Assembly (NCBI GenBank): GCA_047618505.1
Contig: JBLHLB010000008.1
Location: 1-40,924, forward strand
Source of the DNA: JBLHLB01 sp047618505
GTDB lineage: Bacteria > Planctomycetota > UBA1135 > GCA-002686595
Direction: 5' to 3'
Length of the DNA: 40,924 nt
The notes under the pieces were generated by a model, which saw only the letters and a program-made list of their open reading frames with translations, was not told where the DNA came from and ran no database searches. How positions within the stretch are numbered: the stretch's first letter is position 1; the number at the start of each line of letters is the position of its first letter. The position numbers and the translations under genes were made by a program. Positions 1 to 8,314 of the stretch are shown here, in pieces.

Positions 1-984
1 TCCCTTCGATTGCGGGTCATGACTTCCTTCCTTGCGGCCATCGACCCTCACTCCAACGAGCGTCGCGAAGTTCTCGGTGCCGCGATTCAAGCCCTTGGTC
101 AAATCGCCACCTCGGGTAGCGATCCCCTCGACAGTGCAGTTCGTCGCCAGCTCGAGTCCCTGGCCTACGGATCAGGGTCCAGCCAAATGGTGCGCTCCAT
201 GGCCATCGTCGCCCTGGCTCGCTCCTCTTCGAGGCCGGGACCCGGTGAAGAGCCCATGCTTGGCTACGATGTGGCCAAACGCCTGTTCCTTAAGCGTCTT
301 GGACGCAGCCGCGGACAAACCCTCGCCTGGACCGCCCTCGGATTAGGTCTGCTTGAGGCGAACGCAGCCGAACGCGGTGAATCCGCCGGATCGGAAGTCA
401 CCGATGCCCTGCGCATCGTCTTCAAGAAGACACGCAACGCGGAGGTGCTCGGTGCCACGGCAGTGGCCCTTGGACTTGTGCGTGACATGGAAGCGCAAGA
501 ACTCCTCGTTACGAACATGATCGAGAGCAGCCACGAACGCGTGCGCGGCTACTCGGCCCTGGCCCTAGGCATGATCGGTCAAACCGGTGCCGTCCAGGAG
601 CTTCGTCAACACCTGCAACGCTCCGCCCAACAGCCCTTTGCCCTTGAGCAAGGCGCCATCGCCCTGGCGATTCTCGGCGACCAGGACGCGGCTCCTGTGC
701 TCTTGCAAATACTCGAGAACGCCAACCCCACAGTGCAGGCCTCGATCGCCTCGGCCATGGGCTGGATTCGTGATCCGCGGGCATTGCAGATCTTGACGCG
801 GCGCATGACGGATCCGACGCGATCCTCTATCAGTCGCGGCTGGGCAGCTGTGGCCATCGGGCGCATCGCTGACCAGGAAGACTGGCCCTGGGTCGCCCGT
901 TACTCCACGAATATTCAGTACGACGTAAGCCTGCCGGAGCTGCTTGACCCCGTGTTCGAGCAGGGTCTTCTGGACCTCAAGTAG
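1..984 (+). CDS. HEAT-repeat protein, 5' end outside the window
   Basis: The reading frame is open from the first base, so the gene almost certainly starts upstream; the TTG at position 10 and the ATG at 19 are merely internal start-like codons. The visible ~327 residues form a series of helical pairs rich in Ala, Leu and Gly, with recurring segments such as TAVALGLVRD, SALALGMIGQ and SAMGWIRDP, each followed by a short helix. This is the pattern of HEAT/PBS-lyase-like repeats, which form a superhelical protein-binding scaffold. No catalytic motif is visible and the N-terminus cannot be inspected for a signal peptide. It converges on the TPR gene downstream, and the two coding regions overlap by 8 bp at their 3' ends. 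The repeat assignment is sound; the function is unknown. Confidence 0.8.
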   Translation, partial: SLRLRVMTSFLAAIDPHSNERREVLGAAIQALGQIATSGSDPLDSAVRRQLESLAYGSGSSQMVRSMAIVALARSSSRPGPGEEPMLGYDVAKRLFLKRLGRSRGQTLAWTALGLGLLEANAAERGESAGSEVTDALRIVFKKTRNAEVLGATAVALGLVRDMEAQELLVTNMIESSHERVRGYSALALGMIGQTGAVQELRQHLQRSAQQPFALEQGAIALAILGDQDAAPVLLQILENANPTVQASIASAMGWIRDPRALQILTRRMTDPTRSSISRGWAAVAIGRIADQEDWPWVARYSTNIQYDVSLPELLDPVFEQGLLDLK

Positions 985-1579
985 TGTGGCGAGGGCGCAG
1001 AGCCCAGACCAAGGCGAGCAGGACAAGGGCTAAGCCCGCAAACGACACGCTGCGTGCAAAGGAGACCGCCCCCTGGCGGTCTCCTTCCACAGCCAGGAGA
1101 TCCTTCGCCCTGCTTTGGTAGTCCTGCGCGAGATCCGACCAGGCATTGCGATCCAGAGGAGTCAGCGTTGATGCCTGCACCGACTGCGCTAATGCTTCGC
1201 TGTGGAAGAGTGCGCGTTCCCCTGAGTTCAACCAAAGCGCGCTGGCCGCGGCCCGGAAGCGAAGCTTGAGATGATCGGGGTCAGAGACGAGACCTGTTTC
1301 TGCGACCCTGAGTGCAGCGGCGTAGTCGGAGGCGAGATAGAACAACTCCGCCTCGCCATCTCGACGCAACAGAAGATCCTCTTCGCTCTCCAGTGCCGCA
1401 AGTGCGCCCCGGTAATCCTCACTGGCAAGCAACTCCATAGCGCGCGCATAGCCGCCCTGCGCACTGAGCCCGGGGCCAATGACACAGCAGCCAAGAACCC
1501 CAAGGGTGATCAAGCGCTGCAGAACGCCCCTTGTACTTGGCCCAAACAGGCAGGCCTGCAGCTTCGAAGCAAGAGCCAC
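977..1579 (-). CDS. small TPR-like membrane protein with signal peptide and C-terminal anchor
   Basis: The protein has 200 residues. An N-terminal hydrophobic stretch (about residues 19-40, ending GLSAQ) looks like a signal peptide or signal anchor. It is followed by TPR-like helices (about 45-150, with ASDYAAALRVAETGL as a typical repeat), and the C-terminus carries a transmembrane segment (about 175-193) ending in basic residues. This resembles the TPR-plus-anchor proteins that serve as envelope scaffolds. The start codon is GTG and overlaps the TAG stop of the spermidine synthase gene by one base (TAGTG), so translation is probably coupled. No enzyme motif is present. The partner is unknown; a role with the upstream fused enzyme is suggested only by the coupling. 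Confidence 0.75.
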   Translation of the reverse strand: MALASKLQACLFGPSTRGVLQRLITLGVLGCCVIGPGLSAQGGYARAMELLASEDYRGALAALESEEDLLLRRDGEAELFYLASDYAAALRVAETGLVSDPDHLKLRFRAAASALWLNSGERALFHSEALAQSVQASTLTPLDRNAWSDLAQDYQSRAKDLLAVEGDRQGAVSFARSVSFAGLALVLLALVWALRPRHTT

Positions 1580-3225
1580 TATTCTTGATCCCCTCCGAGG
1601 CGACGCTCACGAGCTTCGCGAATCGAACGCATTTGCAACTGCTCCAGGGGAGCGTGATTGTCCGTCAGGGGCGGGCCCCCGGAGGGTACGGGGACTAATG
1701 CCATCGCGCCCGGCAAGGCCAAGGGTGCAACGCGCCCCGCCAGGGGGCCACCAATCGGAATAGGCTGCAGTGAACCGTCCACCGGAAGCGGCGCGTCCCA
1801 ACGCGCAATCAACGTCAGGTTCCGGGCCTGTGGGACACGTAGGAGCAGAACATCTCCGCCGAAGCCAAAGGCCGCGCTCTCGGCCACAGCTTGGACAACA
1901 GGATCATCCAACCCAAAGCCCCCAAGGTTTGCCAAGAGCCAGCCACCGGACCGCAACTTGGCCGCGACCGCCTCGAAGAACTCTGCCGTTGCCAGGTGTG
2001 CCGGAATCTCAACTTGGTTGGAGTAGCAATCGAGAATCACAAGATCGAGGTCCTTGTCGTAGGCCTCTAACACCACTCGCGCGTCCATGCCCGCAAGGAC
2101 TCGCAGGTCGGGACCATCTTCCTCCAGGTCAAGGAACTCGCGGGCCAGCTCCACGACTCCTTCATCCAACTCCACCCCCGTCAGATGCAGTGCAACATCT
2201 TCGGGTGCGGCCCCTTGCAGCACGCGGAAGGCCGTGCCCCCCCCCAGACCGAGCACCAAGACCTCCCAGTCCGTGCGAGCGCGATCCCACCAGAGCGGCA
2301 GAGCGAAGTCGTTGTAGTAGAAACCCTTGGGCAGGAGACCGTAGTCGTATTGCCAAGCGGACTGATAACTGTTCAGCCCTTCGTTCACCTGAAGGAAGCG
2401 CATGGGCTCCGGTCCGTAGGTGGTGTCTTCGACTATGCGCAGGGATTGATAGGAGCTTTCCCGCGCAGCCAGGAGCGTCGTCCCGTCCGCAGCACCAATT
2501 GGCGTTGGTGCAACACTGACCCCAAAGCCCGCGGCGGACAGCAACAACAGCACGCCACCCACTCGTGTCTTGCCCGCCATGCCCCTGCTGAACAGGGCGA
2601 CCAAGCTCGCACAGCCCAGGGCAGTGGCAGCGAAGAAGAACGTGCCCCGCAGGCCGAAGTTCGGAAGTAGGAAGTGGCTCGTACCAAAGACACCAAACAA
2701 ACTGCCGAGGGTGCCCGCCGCGAAGACTGTACCGCCCGCGCCACCTGCACTCCCACCGGAGCGCAGTTGCACGGCCTGCACCCCCAGGGGTGTCACCGTT
2801 CCGAGCAAGGCGGCGGGGACGAAGAAGAGAGCCAAGGACGTCGCCAAACTCCCCCATAACACCACGTCGGCGGCCGCGCTCAACACCAGGCCATCGGGTA
2901 CGAAGGCCGGCGCAACCCAGCTGGCAATGCTTGGCAGAAGACTGGTCCACAGACAGGCACAACCCAAGGCCAGCCCGAGACGCTGAAATGGATGGGGCCG
3001 GGAGGACAGCCGGCCTCCGATGGCATATCCCAAGGCCAACGCCAGCAGCACCACGGCGATCACGTTGGTCCAGACCGACAGGCTGGTTCCATACCAGGGG
3101 GCTAGCAAACGAACGGCCGCGAGCTCGACAGTCATCGTTCCCGCGCCGCCGATCAACACAGCAAAAAGCACGGGCAGGGCGCCGCCCGGCTCCTCCTTCA
3201 ACGATCCCTTCAACTCATCACTCAT
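1579..3225 (-). CDS. fused membrane domain / spermidine synthase-like protein
   Basis: The protein has 548 residues. Roughly the first 220 contain several hydrophobic helices (for example around 15-40, 48-70 and 95-165), resembling the membrane part of fused MFS/spermidine synthase proteins. The C-terminal half is a Rossmann methyltransferase-fold domain of the spermidine synthase type: the nucleotide loop LGLGGGTAF lies near residue 325, an acidic residue follows in TGVELDEG, and the late strand LDLVILDCYS lies near 395. Family members may make polyamines or act on other amines; the substrate cannot be read from sequence. The start is an ATG just after a strong upstream terminator, so this gene probably has its own promoter within about 30 bp or is leaderless. 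It is coupled to the following TPR gene. Confidence 0.85.
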   Translation of the reverse strand: MSDELKGSLKEEPGGALPVLFAVLIGGAGTMTVELAAVRLLAPWYGTSLSVWTNVIAVVLLALALGYAIGGRLSSRPHPFQRLGLALGCACLWTSLLPSIASWVAPAFVPDGLVLSAAADVVLWGSLATSLALFFVPAALLGTVTPLGVQAVQLRSGGSAGGAGGTVFAAGTLGSLFGVFGTSHFLLPNFGLRGTFFFAATALGCASLVALFSRGMAGKTRVGGVLLLLSAAGFGVSVAPTPIGAADGTTLLAARESSYQSLRIVEDTTYGPEPMRFLQVNEGLNSYQSAWQYDYGLLPKGFYYNDFALPLWWDRARTDWEVLVLGLGGGTAFRVLQGAAPEDVALHLTGVELDEGVVELAREFLDLEEDGPDLRVLAGMDARVVLEAYDKDLDLVILDCYSNQVEIPAHLATAEFFEAVAAKLRSGGWLLANLGGFGLDDPVVQAVAESAAFGFGGDVLLLRVPQARNLTLIARWDAPLPVDGSLQPIPIGGPLAGRVAPLALPGAMALVPVPSGGPPLTDNHAPLEQLQMRSIREARERRLGGDQE

Positions 3226-3256
3226 GGTTGGATTCTAGCCCGCTGCAGACAAGACA

Positions 3257-3292
3257 ACACGAACCGCGCGATGTCCCTCGCACGGCTCGTGT
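3257..3292 (-). terminator. 14-bp-stem hairpin between two minus-strand units
   Basis: Read on the minus strand, ACACGAGCCGTGCG pairs with CGCGCGGTTCGTGT around an 8-base loop, giving 14 consecutive pairs of which two are G-U. A moderately U-rich tract (TGTCTTGTCT) follows. It lies 24 bp after the stop of the hydrolase-like gene and 32 bp before the start of the spermidine synthase gene, the expected place for a terminator closing the purM unit. The tail is not a pure T-run, so terminator efficiency is inferred. Confidence 0.7.
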
Positions 3293-3315
3293 CATTAGTA
3301 GAGGAGGCTCAGGAG

Positions 3316-4566
3316 CTACTCGTCGAAATCGTAGGAGCGGGTCACTGTAAAGACACGACCCCAGTCGCCACCACTGAACATCATCTGGACCATGGTGCGC
3401 TGGTTGCGTGCCATGAGGGCTTCCTCGGTGCGACCGTTGATAATGACTTTGACCGGCTTCGATAGATCGACCAGCACGTCATTCAGAGAGATGTTGATGG
3501 AAACAATCCCCTCGCCGTCGATGGTAATCGTGTTGTTGTCTCGATCCACGGTGGCCTCGAGCTTGGAGCCCGCCTCGGCGCTGGCCCCCTCCATGCTGAT
3601 CCAACTCGTAGAAAGCGCTGTCGCGTTGACAGGCGCATAGCTCACTCGCATCGGATAGGCGTCACGCACTTTGTCCGCCATCCAGGCCAAGACCTCGTCA
3701 TCACCCGCACCGGCGGCAACAGTCACGTTTCCAATCTCAGCCTCTGTGGCGGCTTCCTCGAAGTTTGTTCCGGACTCACCGGAGGCTAGCCAGAGGGAAG
3801 GAACAGTGCGGAAGTTTACAACGGGAACCGAAGCGATGCCGGCACGCACGATCACGCCCGCAAAGACATGGGGGAAAGCCGCAGCCGTGGTCATCGTTGC
3901 CATCGCACCTTCGCCATGCCCAGCCAGAAACACGCGGTCCATGTCGATGGCGTAGGTCTGCTTGAGTGATCCGTAGGAGCCCATCAGGAGCGTGATACCA
4001 CCCAGTGCCTGGGGCGTACCAAGTCCAACCAACGCCTCCTGGTCCTCAGGCATCCCGATCGCAACAAGGATCGCATTATCCCTCAGGTCGGCGTTCATCC
4101 AGCTCTCCGCTAGGCACTCCTTCGGAGTCGTGCCCGGTTCACAGGCGATCAAGATGATCGCCGAAGGCTCGCCCTTGCTTGAATAGGAGCTGGGAAACAG
4201 CATGGCCACATCGATCGGTGTGCCACGGAAGTCCAAGGTCTCCTCAAGCAAACGCCCCTTGCGCGGCTTGACCTTGTAGTTCGAAAGAGCCTCACTGCGG
4301 AAGACGAGCTCCCAATCCTCAACACAGGACAGAATCGGGACGTCCTTGATCTTCTTCTGGTGCTTCGCAATCGCCTCAGAGAGATCCTCCCAGGCTTCGC
4401 TCGAACCGCTCTGGGCGTTGTAAGCCTCAAAGTAGCCTCCGACCGCCTTGCCGAGCCGCTCGTGGATCGACGTCTTCCAATTGGCATCGAGTACAGGCGT
4501 CGCAGCCATTCCAAGGGCCAGGGTACACAGGAGCAAACCAGCGCGAAGGGAGGGAGCACGGAGCAT
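3316..4566 (-). CDS. exported alpha/beta-hydrolase-like protein lacking the nucleophile serine
   Basis: The protein has 416 residues from the ATG at 4566. The longer open frame reaches back to 4788, but only this ATG is followed by a signal peptide (SLRAGLLLCTLALGMAA), and the extension would lie inside the neighbouring gene. The middle resembles the dienelactone hydrolase/esterase-D fold: strand AIILIACEPG, then VFLAGHGEGA, where the nucleophile elbow G-x-S-x-G should be. The serine is replaced by glycine (GHGEGA), so classical Ser-His-Asp catalysis is unlikely. A C-terminal beta-rich module (about 340-416, including ISLNDVLVDLSKPVKVIING) resembles the tail of exported planctomycete esterases. 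It is the last gene of the purM unit, 58 bp after the TPR gene and followed by a strong hairpin. A binding or structural role is inferred. Confidence 0.75.
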   Translation of the reverse strand: MLRAPSLRAGLLLCTLALGMAATPVLDANWKTSIHERLGKAVGGYFEAYNAQSGSSEAWEDLSEAIAKHQKKIKDVPILSCVEDWELVFRSEALSNYKVKPRKGRLLEETLDFRGTPIDVAMLFPSSYSSKGEPSAIILIACEPGTTPKECLAESWMNADLRDNAILVAIGMPEDQEALVGLGTPQALGGITLLMGSYGSLKQTYAIDMDRVFLAGHGEGAMATMTTAAAFPHVFAGVIVRAGIASVPVVNFRTVPSLWLASGESGTNFEEAATEAEIGNVTVAAGAGDDEVLAWMADKVRDAYPMRVSYAPVNATALSTSWISMEGASAEAGSKLEATVDRDNNTITIDGEGIVSINISLNDVLVDLSKPVKVIINGRTEEALMARNQRTMVQMMFSGGDWGRVFTVTRSYDFDE

Positions 4567-4624
4567 GGGAACTGTCTTCGAAAGAGAGAATTCGGAAGGT
4601 GAAATTTCGTCGCCAGGGAGCGCC

Positions 4625-5680
4625 CTAGCGCGTCGACGAGCCAGGCACCTGCCCAAGCTGTCGCGATAAACCCGTCGTGGAACTTGTTGGGCGCGGTGGG
4701 AGCATTGAGAGGCCGTAACCTCTCTGCGTCCAGGCACCGGGGTCGTCTCCCCATGATAGGGATCTGAACCCACGCCGTGCCCCCTCAAGCTTGCCCTGGA
4801 TCAAATCCAGGCGTGCGAGGACAATGGTGGCATTCTGTGAACCAAGGCGCAGTGCCCTACCGAAGTAGTCCCTTGCGCGGCGTTCGTGACAAAGTCCGAG
4901 GGCGACGAGTCCACGCTGATTCCAGAGCTCTGGGTCGACCCAACCGGCGACACCCTCAGGTTGCCCACCAGCGCTCGCCTCACGGGAGATCTCGCTTTCG
5001 AGCACGGCGTCAGCCTGAGATCCTTCGCCAAGGAGAGAGAGGGTTAGGGCCAGGTCCATGGCGCTCCAGGCCCCTGGAAAATCCCTGTAAAGCTGTGTTT
5101 GGATCGGCAACGCTCCGCTCCGGTGGCGCCCGGCGCGGGCCTCAGCAACCCCCACAGTCCAGGCCAAATTTAGGCGCCTATTTGCCGTTAGGGAATCCAA
5201 AGAAAGCGGCGCTTCTAGGAGGCCTGCCTGGACTTCCGTGGCGCGTCGCTCCCCCGCAACCAAGACCTCCGCCAGGAACCAGTGCTCCTGGCCATCGAGA
5301 TCGCTCGCGTCCAGGTCAGTTGCAAGACCAAGATCGCCGAGGGAAAGCGCCGGCGGCGTCTCCCCATCCCAAAGGGACAGAAGCTGCGACAGGATCCTAA
5401 GGCGTGTTCCAGAACCCTGGAGACTCGACAGCACGGTCTCCAGTTTGGCGCGCAAATCCACACGTTCGGCCTGGTCAAGTTCTAGGTTCCGCAGCCTACT
5501 CAGGAGCGCCCAGGCCTGTGCCCAGTTATCCACCCAGTTCTCCACCCAGCTATCCACCCCGGCCTCACTCTCTGACTGCTGAAGAGTCGGTTGTGCAGGT
5601 AAGGGCAAGGACCTCGACACGCCGAATGAGGTCGGCGGCGCCGAGACCGAAACGAGGCTGAATAGAAGGGCTGCGATCAC
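4625..5680 (-). CDS. exported TPR-like protein of unknown function
   Basis: The protein has 351 residues from a GTG codon. The first ~15 residues are hydrophobic (IAALLFSLVSVSA), consistent with a short signal peptide. A tryptophan-rich segment follows near residues 43-58 (VDSWVENWVDNWAQAW), encoded by three 12-bp tandem repeats. The rest is helical with TPR-like spacing, clearest around 255-310 (NQRGLVALGLCHERRARDYFGRALRLG). The C-terminal ~30 residues are proline/serine/threonine-rich and probably disordered. The gene begins 16 bp after purM and precedes the degenerate hydrolase, so the three are probably co-transcribed. No enzymatic motif is recognised. A scaffold or cargo-binding role in the periplasm is an inference. 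Confidence 0.7.
   Translation of the reverse strand: MIAALLFSLVSVSAPPTSFGVSRSLPLPAQPTLQQSESEAGVDSWVENWVDNWAQAWALLSRLRNLELDQAERVDLRAKLETVLSSLQGSGTRLRILSQLLSLWDGETPPALSLGDLGLATDLDASDLDGQEHWFLAEVLVAGERRATEVQAGLLEAPLSLDSLTANRRLNLAWTVGVAEARAGRHRSGALPIQTQLYRDFPGAWSAMDLALTLSLLGEGSQADAVLESEISREASAGGQPEGVAGWVDPELWNQRGLVALGLCHERRARDYFGRALRLGSQNATIVLARLDLIQGKLEGARRGFRSLSWGDDPGAWTQRGYGLSMLPPRPTSSTTGLSRQLGQVPGSSTR
5521..5556. repeat. three tandem 12-bp repeats within a coding region
   Basis: The units CCCAGTTATCCA, CCCAGTTCTCCA and CCCAGCTATCCA lie head to tail inside the TPR-like gene. In frame on the minus strand they encode successive four-residue blocks of the type W-V-[DE]-N. Unit length is a multiple of three, so copy-number change would keep the frame. 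This is a small local duplication. Confidence 0.8.
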
Positions 5681-5696
5681 GGGCTTAGCACGCTAT

Positions 5697-6737
5697 CTAG
5701 CGCACGTGGACCTGACCGGTACCTGCGACGACATCACCGATGCGGGTCACGCGCTCCCCCACTTCCGTGAGCTCTTTGGTGATGGCGTCGACTTCTTCCG
5801 CCTCTACAACCAACACCATTCCAATCCCCATGTTCAGGGCGTGGAATGCTTCGGAGCGCTCCAGTCCACCGCCCTCAATAAGGAGCTGAAAGAGCCCGGG
5901 CAACTCCCAGCTATTGCCGTCGATCTCCGCATCGTGGTTGCCCAGGATGCGATTGACATTACCGGGCAGGCCGCCGCCGGTGATATGCGCCATCGCGGCC
6001 AGGCGCTTGGATTCGATCAACGGCCAAAGGCAGGTGTAGTAAGGGCGGTGCTGAGCCAACAGAGCCTCAACAACCGTCTTGCCCCCGAGCAATTCCGGGC
6101 GGTCATCGAGCCCCAGCTCCATGCGCTCAAAGAGAATGTGTCGCGCCAGAGAGTATCCGTTCGTGTGCAAGCCGTCGGACCCCAGCCCAAGTAGGACCTG
6201 ACCCGCACGAACTTTTGATCCGTCGAGCAGGTGATCGCGCTGGACAGCGCCCACCATGAAACCGCAAAGCTCGAAATCGCCATCACGGTACACGCCGGGC
6301 ATTTCAGCGGTCTCACCGCCAAGCAGGGCCAATCCATTGTCGCGACAGGCCTCGGCGCAACCGCGAATCAGATCGGCGACAATTTCCGGCTCGAGCTTGC
6401 CCATGGCGACATAGTCCATGAAGAAGAGCGGCTTGGCCCCCTGGACGAGGACGTCGTTGATGCAATGCTGCACCAGGTCACGGCCCACGCCATCGTGGAT
6501 GCCAGCACGGCGCGCAACCTCCAGTTTCGTCCCGACCCCATCGGCGCTGGACACCAAAATTGTGTCGGCACATCCGACCTTGGCTGGGTCAAAGAGACCT
6601 CCAAAGAGGCCCACGTCCCCGAGCACACCGGGGGTAAAGCTCTCGCGGATGGCGTCCTTCGATCGGGCCAGGGCTTCGTCCTGGGCAGCAATATCGACGC
6701 CAGTATCCTTGTAAGTCAGCGCTTTCTCTTCGCTCAA
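5697..6737 (-). CDS. purM: phosphoribosylformylglycinamidine cyclo-ligase (AIR synthetase)
   Basis: PurM closes the imidazole ring in step five of de novo purine synthesis (FGAM + ATP to AIR), in the cytoplasm. Family landmarks occur in order: YKDTGVDI at the N-terminus, SSADGVGTKL, the FMDYVAMGKL helix, LLGGETAEMPG, GLGSDGLHTNGYSL and HITGGGLPGN. The TTG at 6737 gives 346 residues with YKD near residue 9, as in E. coli PurM (345). The frame stays open to an ATG at 6887 with a GGAG element 9 bases upstream, but that adds 50 Pro/Arg-rich residues with no family counterpart. The start is therefore uncertain; the identity is not. It heads a minus-strand unit with two exported proteins and is divergent from dxr, so both promoters must lie within about 6740-7022. 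Confidence 0.93.
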   Translation of the reverse strand: MSEEKALTYKDTGVDIAAQDEALARSKDAIRESFTPGVLGDVGLFGGLFDPAKVGCADTILVSSADGVGTKLEVARRAGIHDGVGRDLVQHCINDVLVQGAKPLFFMDYVAMGKLEPEIVADLIRGCAEACRDNGLALLGGETAEMPGVYRDGDFELCGFMVGAVQRDHLLDGSKVRAGQVLLGLGSDGLHTNGYSLARHILFERMELGLDDRPELLGGKTVVEALLAQHRPYYTCLWPLIESKRLAAMAHITGGGLPGNVNRILGNHDAEIDGNSWELPGLFQLLIEGGGLERSEAFHALNMGIGMVLVVEAEEVDAITKELTEVGERVTRIGDVVAGTGQVHVR

Positions 6738-7022
6738 GGTCAGGGGGGCGCACGGGGCGCGGGCAGGCAGCGGGCGTCCTGGCGTGTGATGCACGGTCCA
6801 GGCCCAGCTTGCGGAGATTCGTCGGCCGGAGCACGACTGGGGGACAGGGTAAAAGACCGGGGTCCTCCCGGGCTTTTCTAGGCGCATAGGATAGCGCTCC
6901 GAGGTCCGCGTCTTCGACAGGATCCCCGCACTCTTCTACACTTACTGGCTCGCCCACCGGTGATGACCCCATGGCAGCCCTCCGGCGCCGCCGACCCGAG
7001 GGGATTCCCGACCGGCCAACGC

Positions 7023-8189
7023 ATGAAATCTCTCCTGCTCCTCGGGTCCACCGGTTCAATCGGTACCCAGACCCTCGATCTAGTCGAGCGCGATCCTTCA
7101 GCCTTCCGCGTCCTGGGTCTTTGCGCCCGGCGATCCTGGGAGCCCCTGCTCGACCAAGCTCTTCGCCACCGACCCCTGGCCGTGGGATTGACGGATGAGG
7201 CGGCGGCAGACCAAATCGCCGATAAGCTCCCGGCCGAGATCGCCCTCGTGCGGGGTCCCGATGCTGCCCGGGAGTTGGCGGCCACCCTGGACTATGAATT
7301 GGCGGTGCAGGGCATCGTTGGAGCGGCGGGTGTTCGACCGTCGGAGACCGTGCTCTCCCGCGGCAAACCCCTGGCCCTCGCAAACAAGGAATCCCTGGTG
7401 GTAGCAGGGGCCCCGCTGATGGAACTCGCCCGCCGCACCGGCGCACGTATCCTGCCGGTGGACAGCGAACACGCGGCCGTCTTTCAATGCCTCGGCAGCT
7501 CCGATATTTCCAAGGTGCGCTGTATCTGGTTAACCGCAAGCGGAGGTCCCTTTCGCGACCGTCCCCTGGACACCATGGCAGCTGTAACCCCTGCTGAAGC
7601 CCTCCAACACCCGAATTGGGACATGGGGCCGCGGATCACTGTGGGGTCCGCCACCTTGATGAACAAAGCCCTCGAGGTTGTCGAGGCGCACCATCTCTTC
7701 GGGCTAGAGGCGGAGCGCATCAAGGTCGTGCTGCACCGTCAGTCCCTCGTGCATTCGATGGTGGAGTTCGTGAACGGGTCCGTGCTTGCCCAGCTTGGAC
7801 CGCCGGACATGCGCCACCCCATCCACCAAGCCCTTTACTATCCCGATTGTGCCCCTTCGGAACTCGAGGGCTTCAGCCCCGCGCGCTTCTCCAATCTCAC
7901 CTTCGAGGAGGTTGACCGCGAGCGCTTCCCAACTCTGGATCTGGGCTACGCTTGCCTGGAGGCAGGTCAGGACGCCGGCGCAGTACTGAACGCCTCTGAT
8001 GAGGTCGCCGTGGAGGCCTTTCTGGCGGGACGTATCTCTTTCACGGACATCACGGCCATCAACCGGGCTGTGCTTGAGCGTCGCCCTGGGATGGGCGATT
8101 GCGTGGATGCCCTGCTGCAATCGGACGCCAGGGCCCGCATTATGGCGGGCGAAGAAGTCAGCAGGCGAGAAGCTCACCTTTCGAGCTGA
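7023..8189 (+). CDS. dxr: 1-deoxy-D-xylulose 5-phosphate reductoisomerase
   Basis: Dxr converts DXP to 2-C-methyl-D-erythritol 4-phosphate with NADPH and a divalent metal, the committed step of the MEP isoprenoid pathway. The ATG at 7023 puts the nucleotide loop GSTGSIG at residues 8-14, as in the family, and gives 388 residues, close to the usual ~390-400. Further landmarks are ALANKESLV, the metal-site segment VDSEHAAVFQ, LTASGGPFRD, the substrate loop around NWDMGPRITVGSATLMNK, and a helical C-terminal domain. An upstream GTG at 6960 would add 21 residues before the Rossmann strand and is disfavoured. Adjacent rseP and ubiA-type genes follow on the same strand; dxr-rseP neighbourhoods are common in bacteria. 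Confidence 0.95.
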   Translation: MKSLLLLGSTGSIGTQTLDLVERDPSAFRVLGLCARRSWEPLLDQALRHRPLAVGLTDEAAADQIADKLPAEIALVRGPDAARELAATLDYELAVQGIVGAAGVRPSETVLSRGKPLALANKESLVVAGAPLMELARRTGARILPVDSEHAAVFQCLGSSDISKVRCIWLTASGGPFRDRPLDTMAAVTPAEALQHPNWDMGPRITVGSATLMNKALEVVEAHHLFGLEAERIKVVLHRQSLVHSMVEFVNGSVLAQLGPPDMRHPIHQALYYPDCAPSELEGFSPARFSNLTFEEVDRERFPTLDLGYACLEAGQDAGAVLNASDEVAVEAFLAGRISFTDITAINRAVLERRPGMGDCVDALLQSDARARIMAGEEVSRREAHLSS

Positions 8190-8220
8190 TCCATACGGGT
8201 TTCAAGCTGAACCATACGGG
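8184..8220. repeat. pair of 16-bp direct repeats just after dxr
   Basis: AGCTGATCCATACGGG (8184-8199) recurs as AGCTGAACCATACGGG (8205-8220), one mismatch in 16, with a period of 21 bp or about two helical turns. The first copy includes the dxr stop codon. No third copy is seen. It may be a regulator site for rseP, 95 bp upstream of that gene, or a small duplication. Confidence 0.6.
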
Positions 8221-8314
8221 GATCACGCTAGTTTCCCCCCCTCCCCAGTCGCCCCATAGGCTGCTGGCCCTTCCTTCACTCACCCAAGTCAGTCGATAGT
8301 CCCTGCTTTTCTCC

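Noticed and set aside
1770..2962. Long open frames opposite or across the spermidine synthase gene
   Set aside because: They are Pro/Arg/Ser-rich, lack family features and lie wholly within a well-supported gene; GC-rich codon bias produces such shadows.
4567..4788. N-terminal extension of the hydrolase-like gene
   Set aside because: It would overlap the upstream TPR gene, precedes an evident signal peptide and has no domain.
6738..6887. 50-residue N-terminal extension of PurM starting at an ATG with GGAG upstream
   Set aside because: Family proteins begin at the TTG position; the extension is Pro/Arg-rich. The start remains somewhat uncertain because of the ribosome-site-like element.
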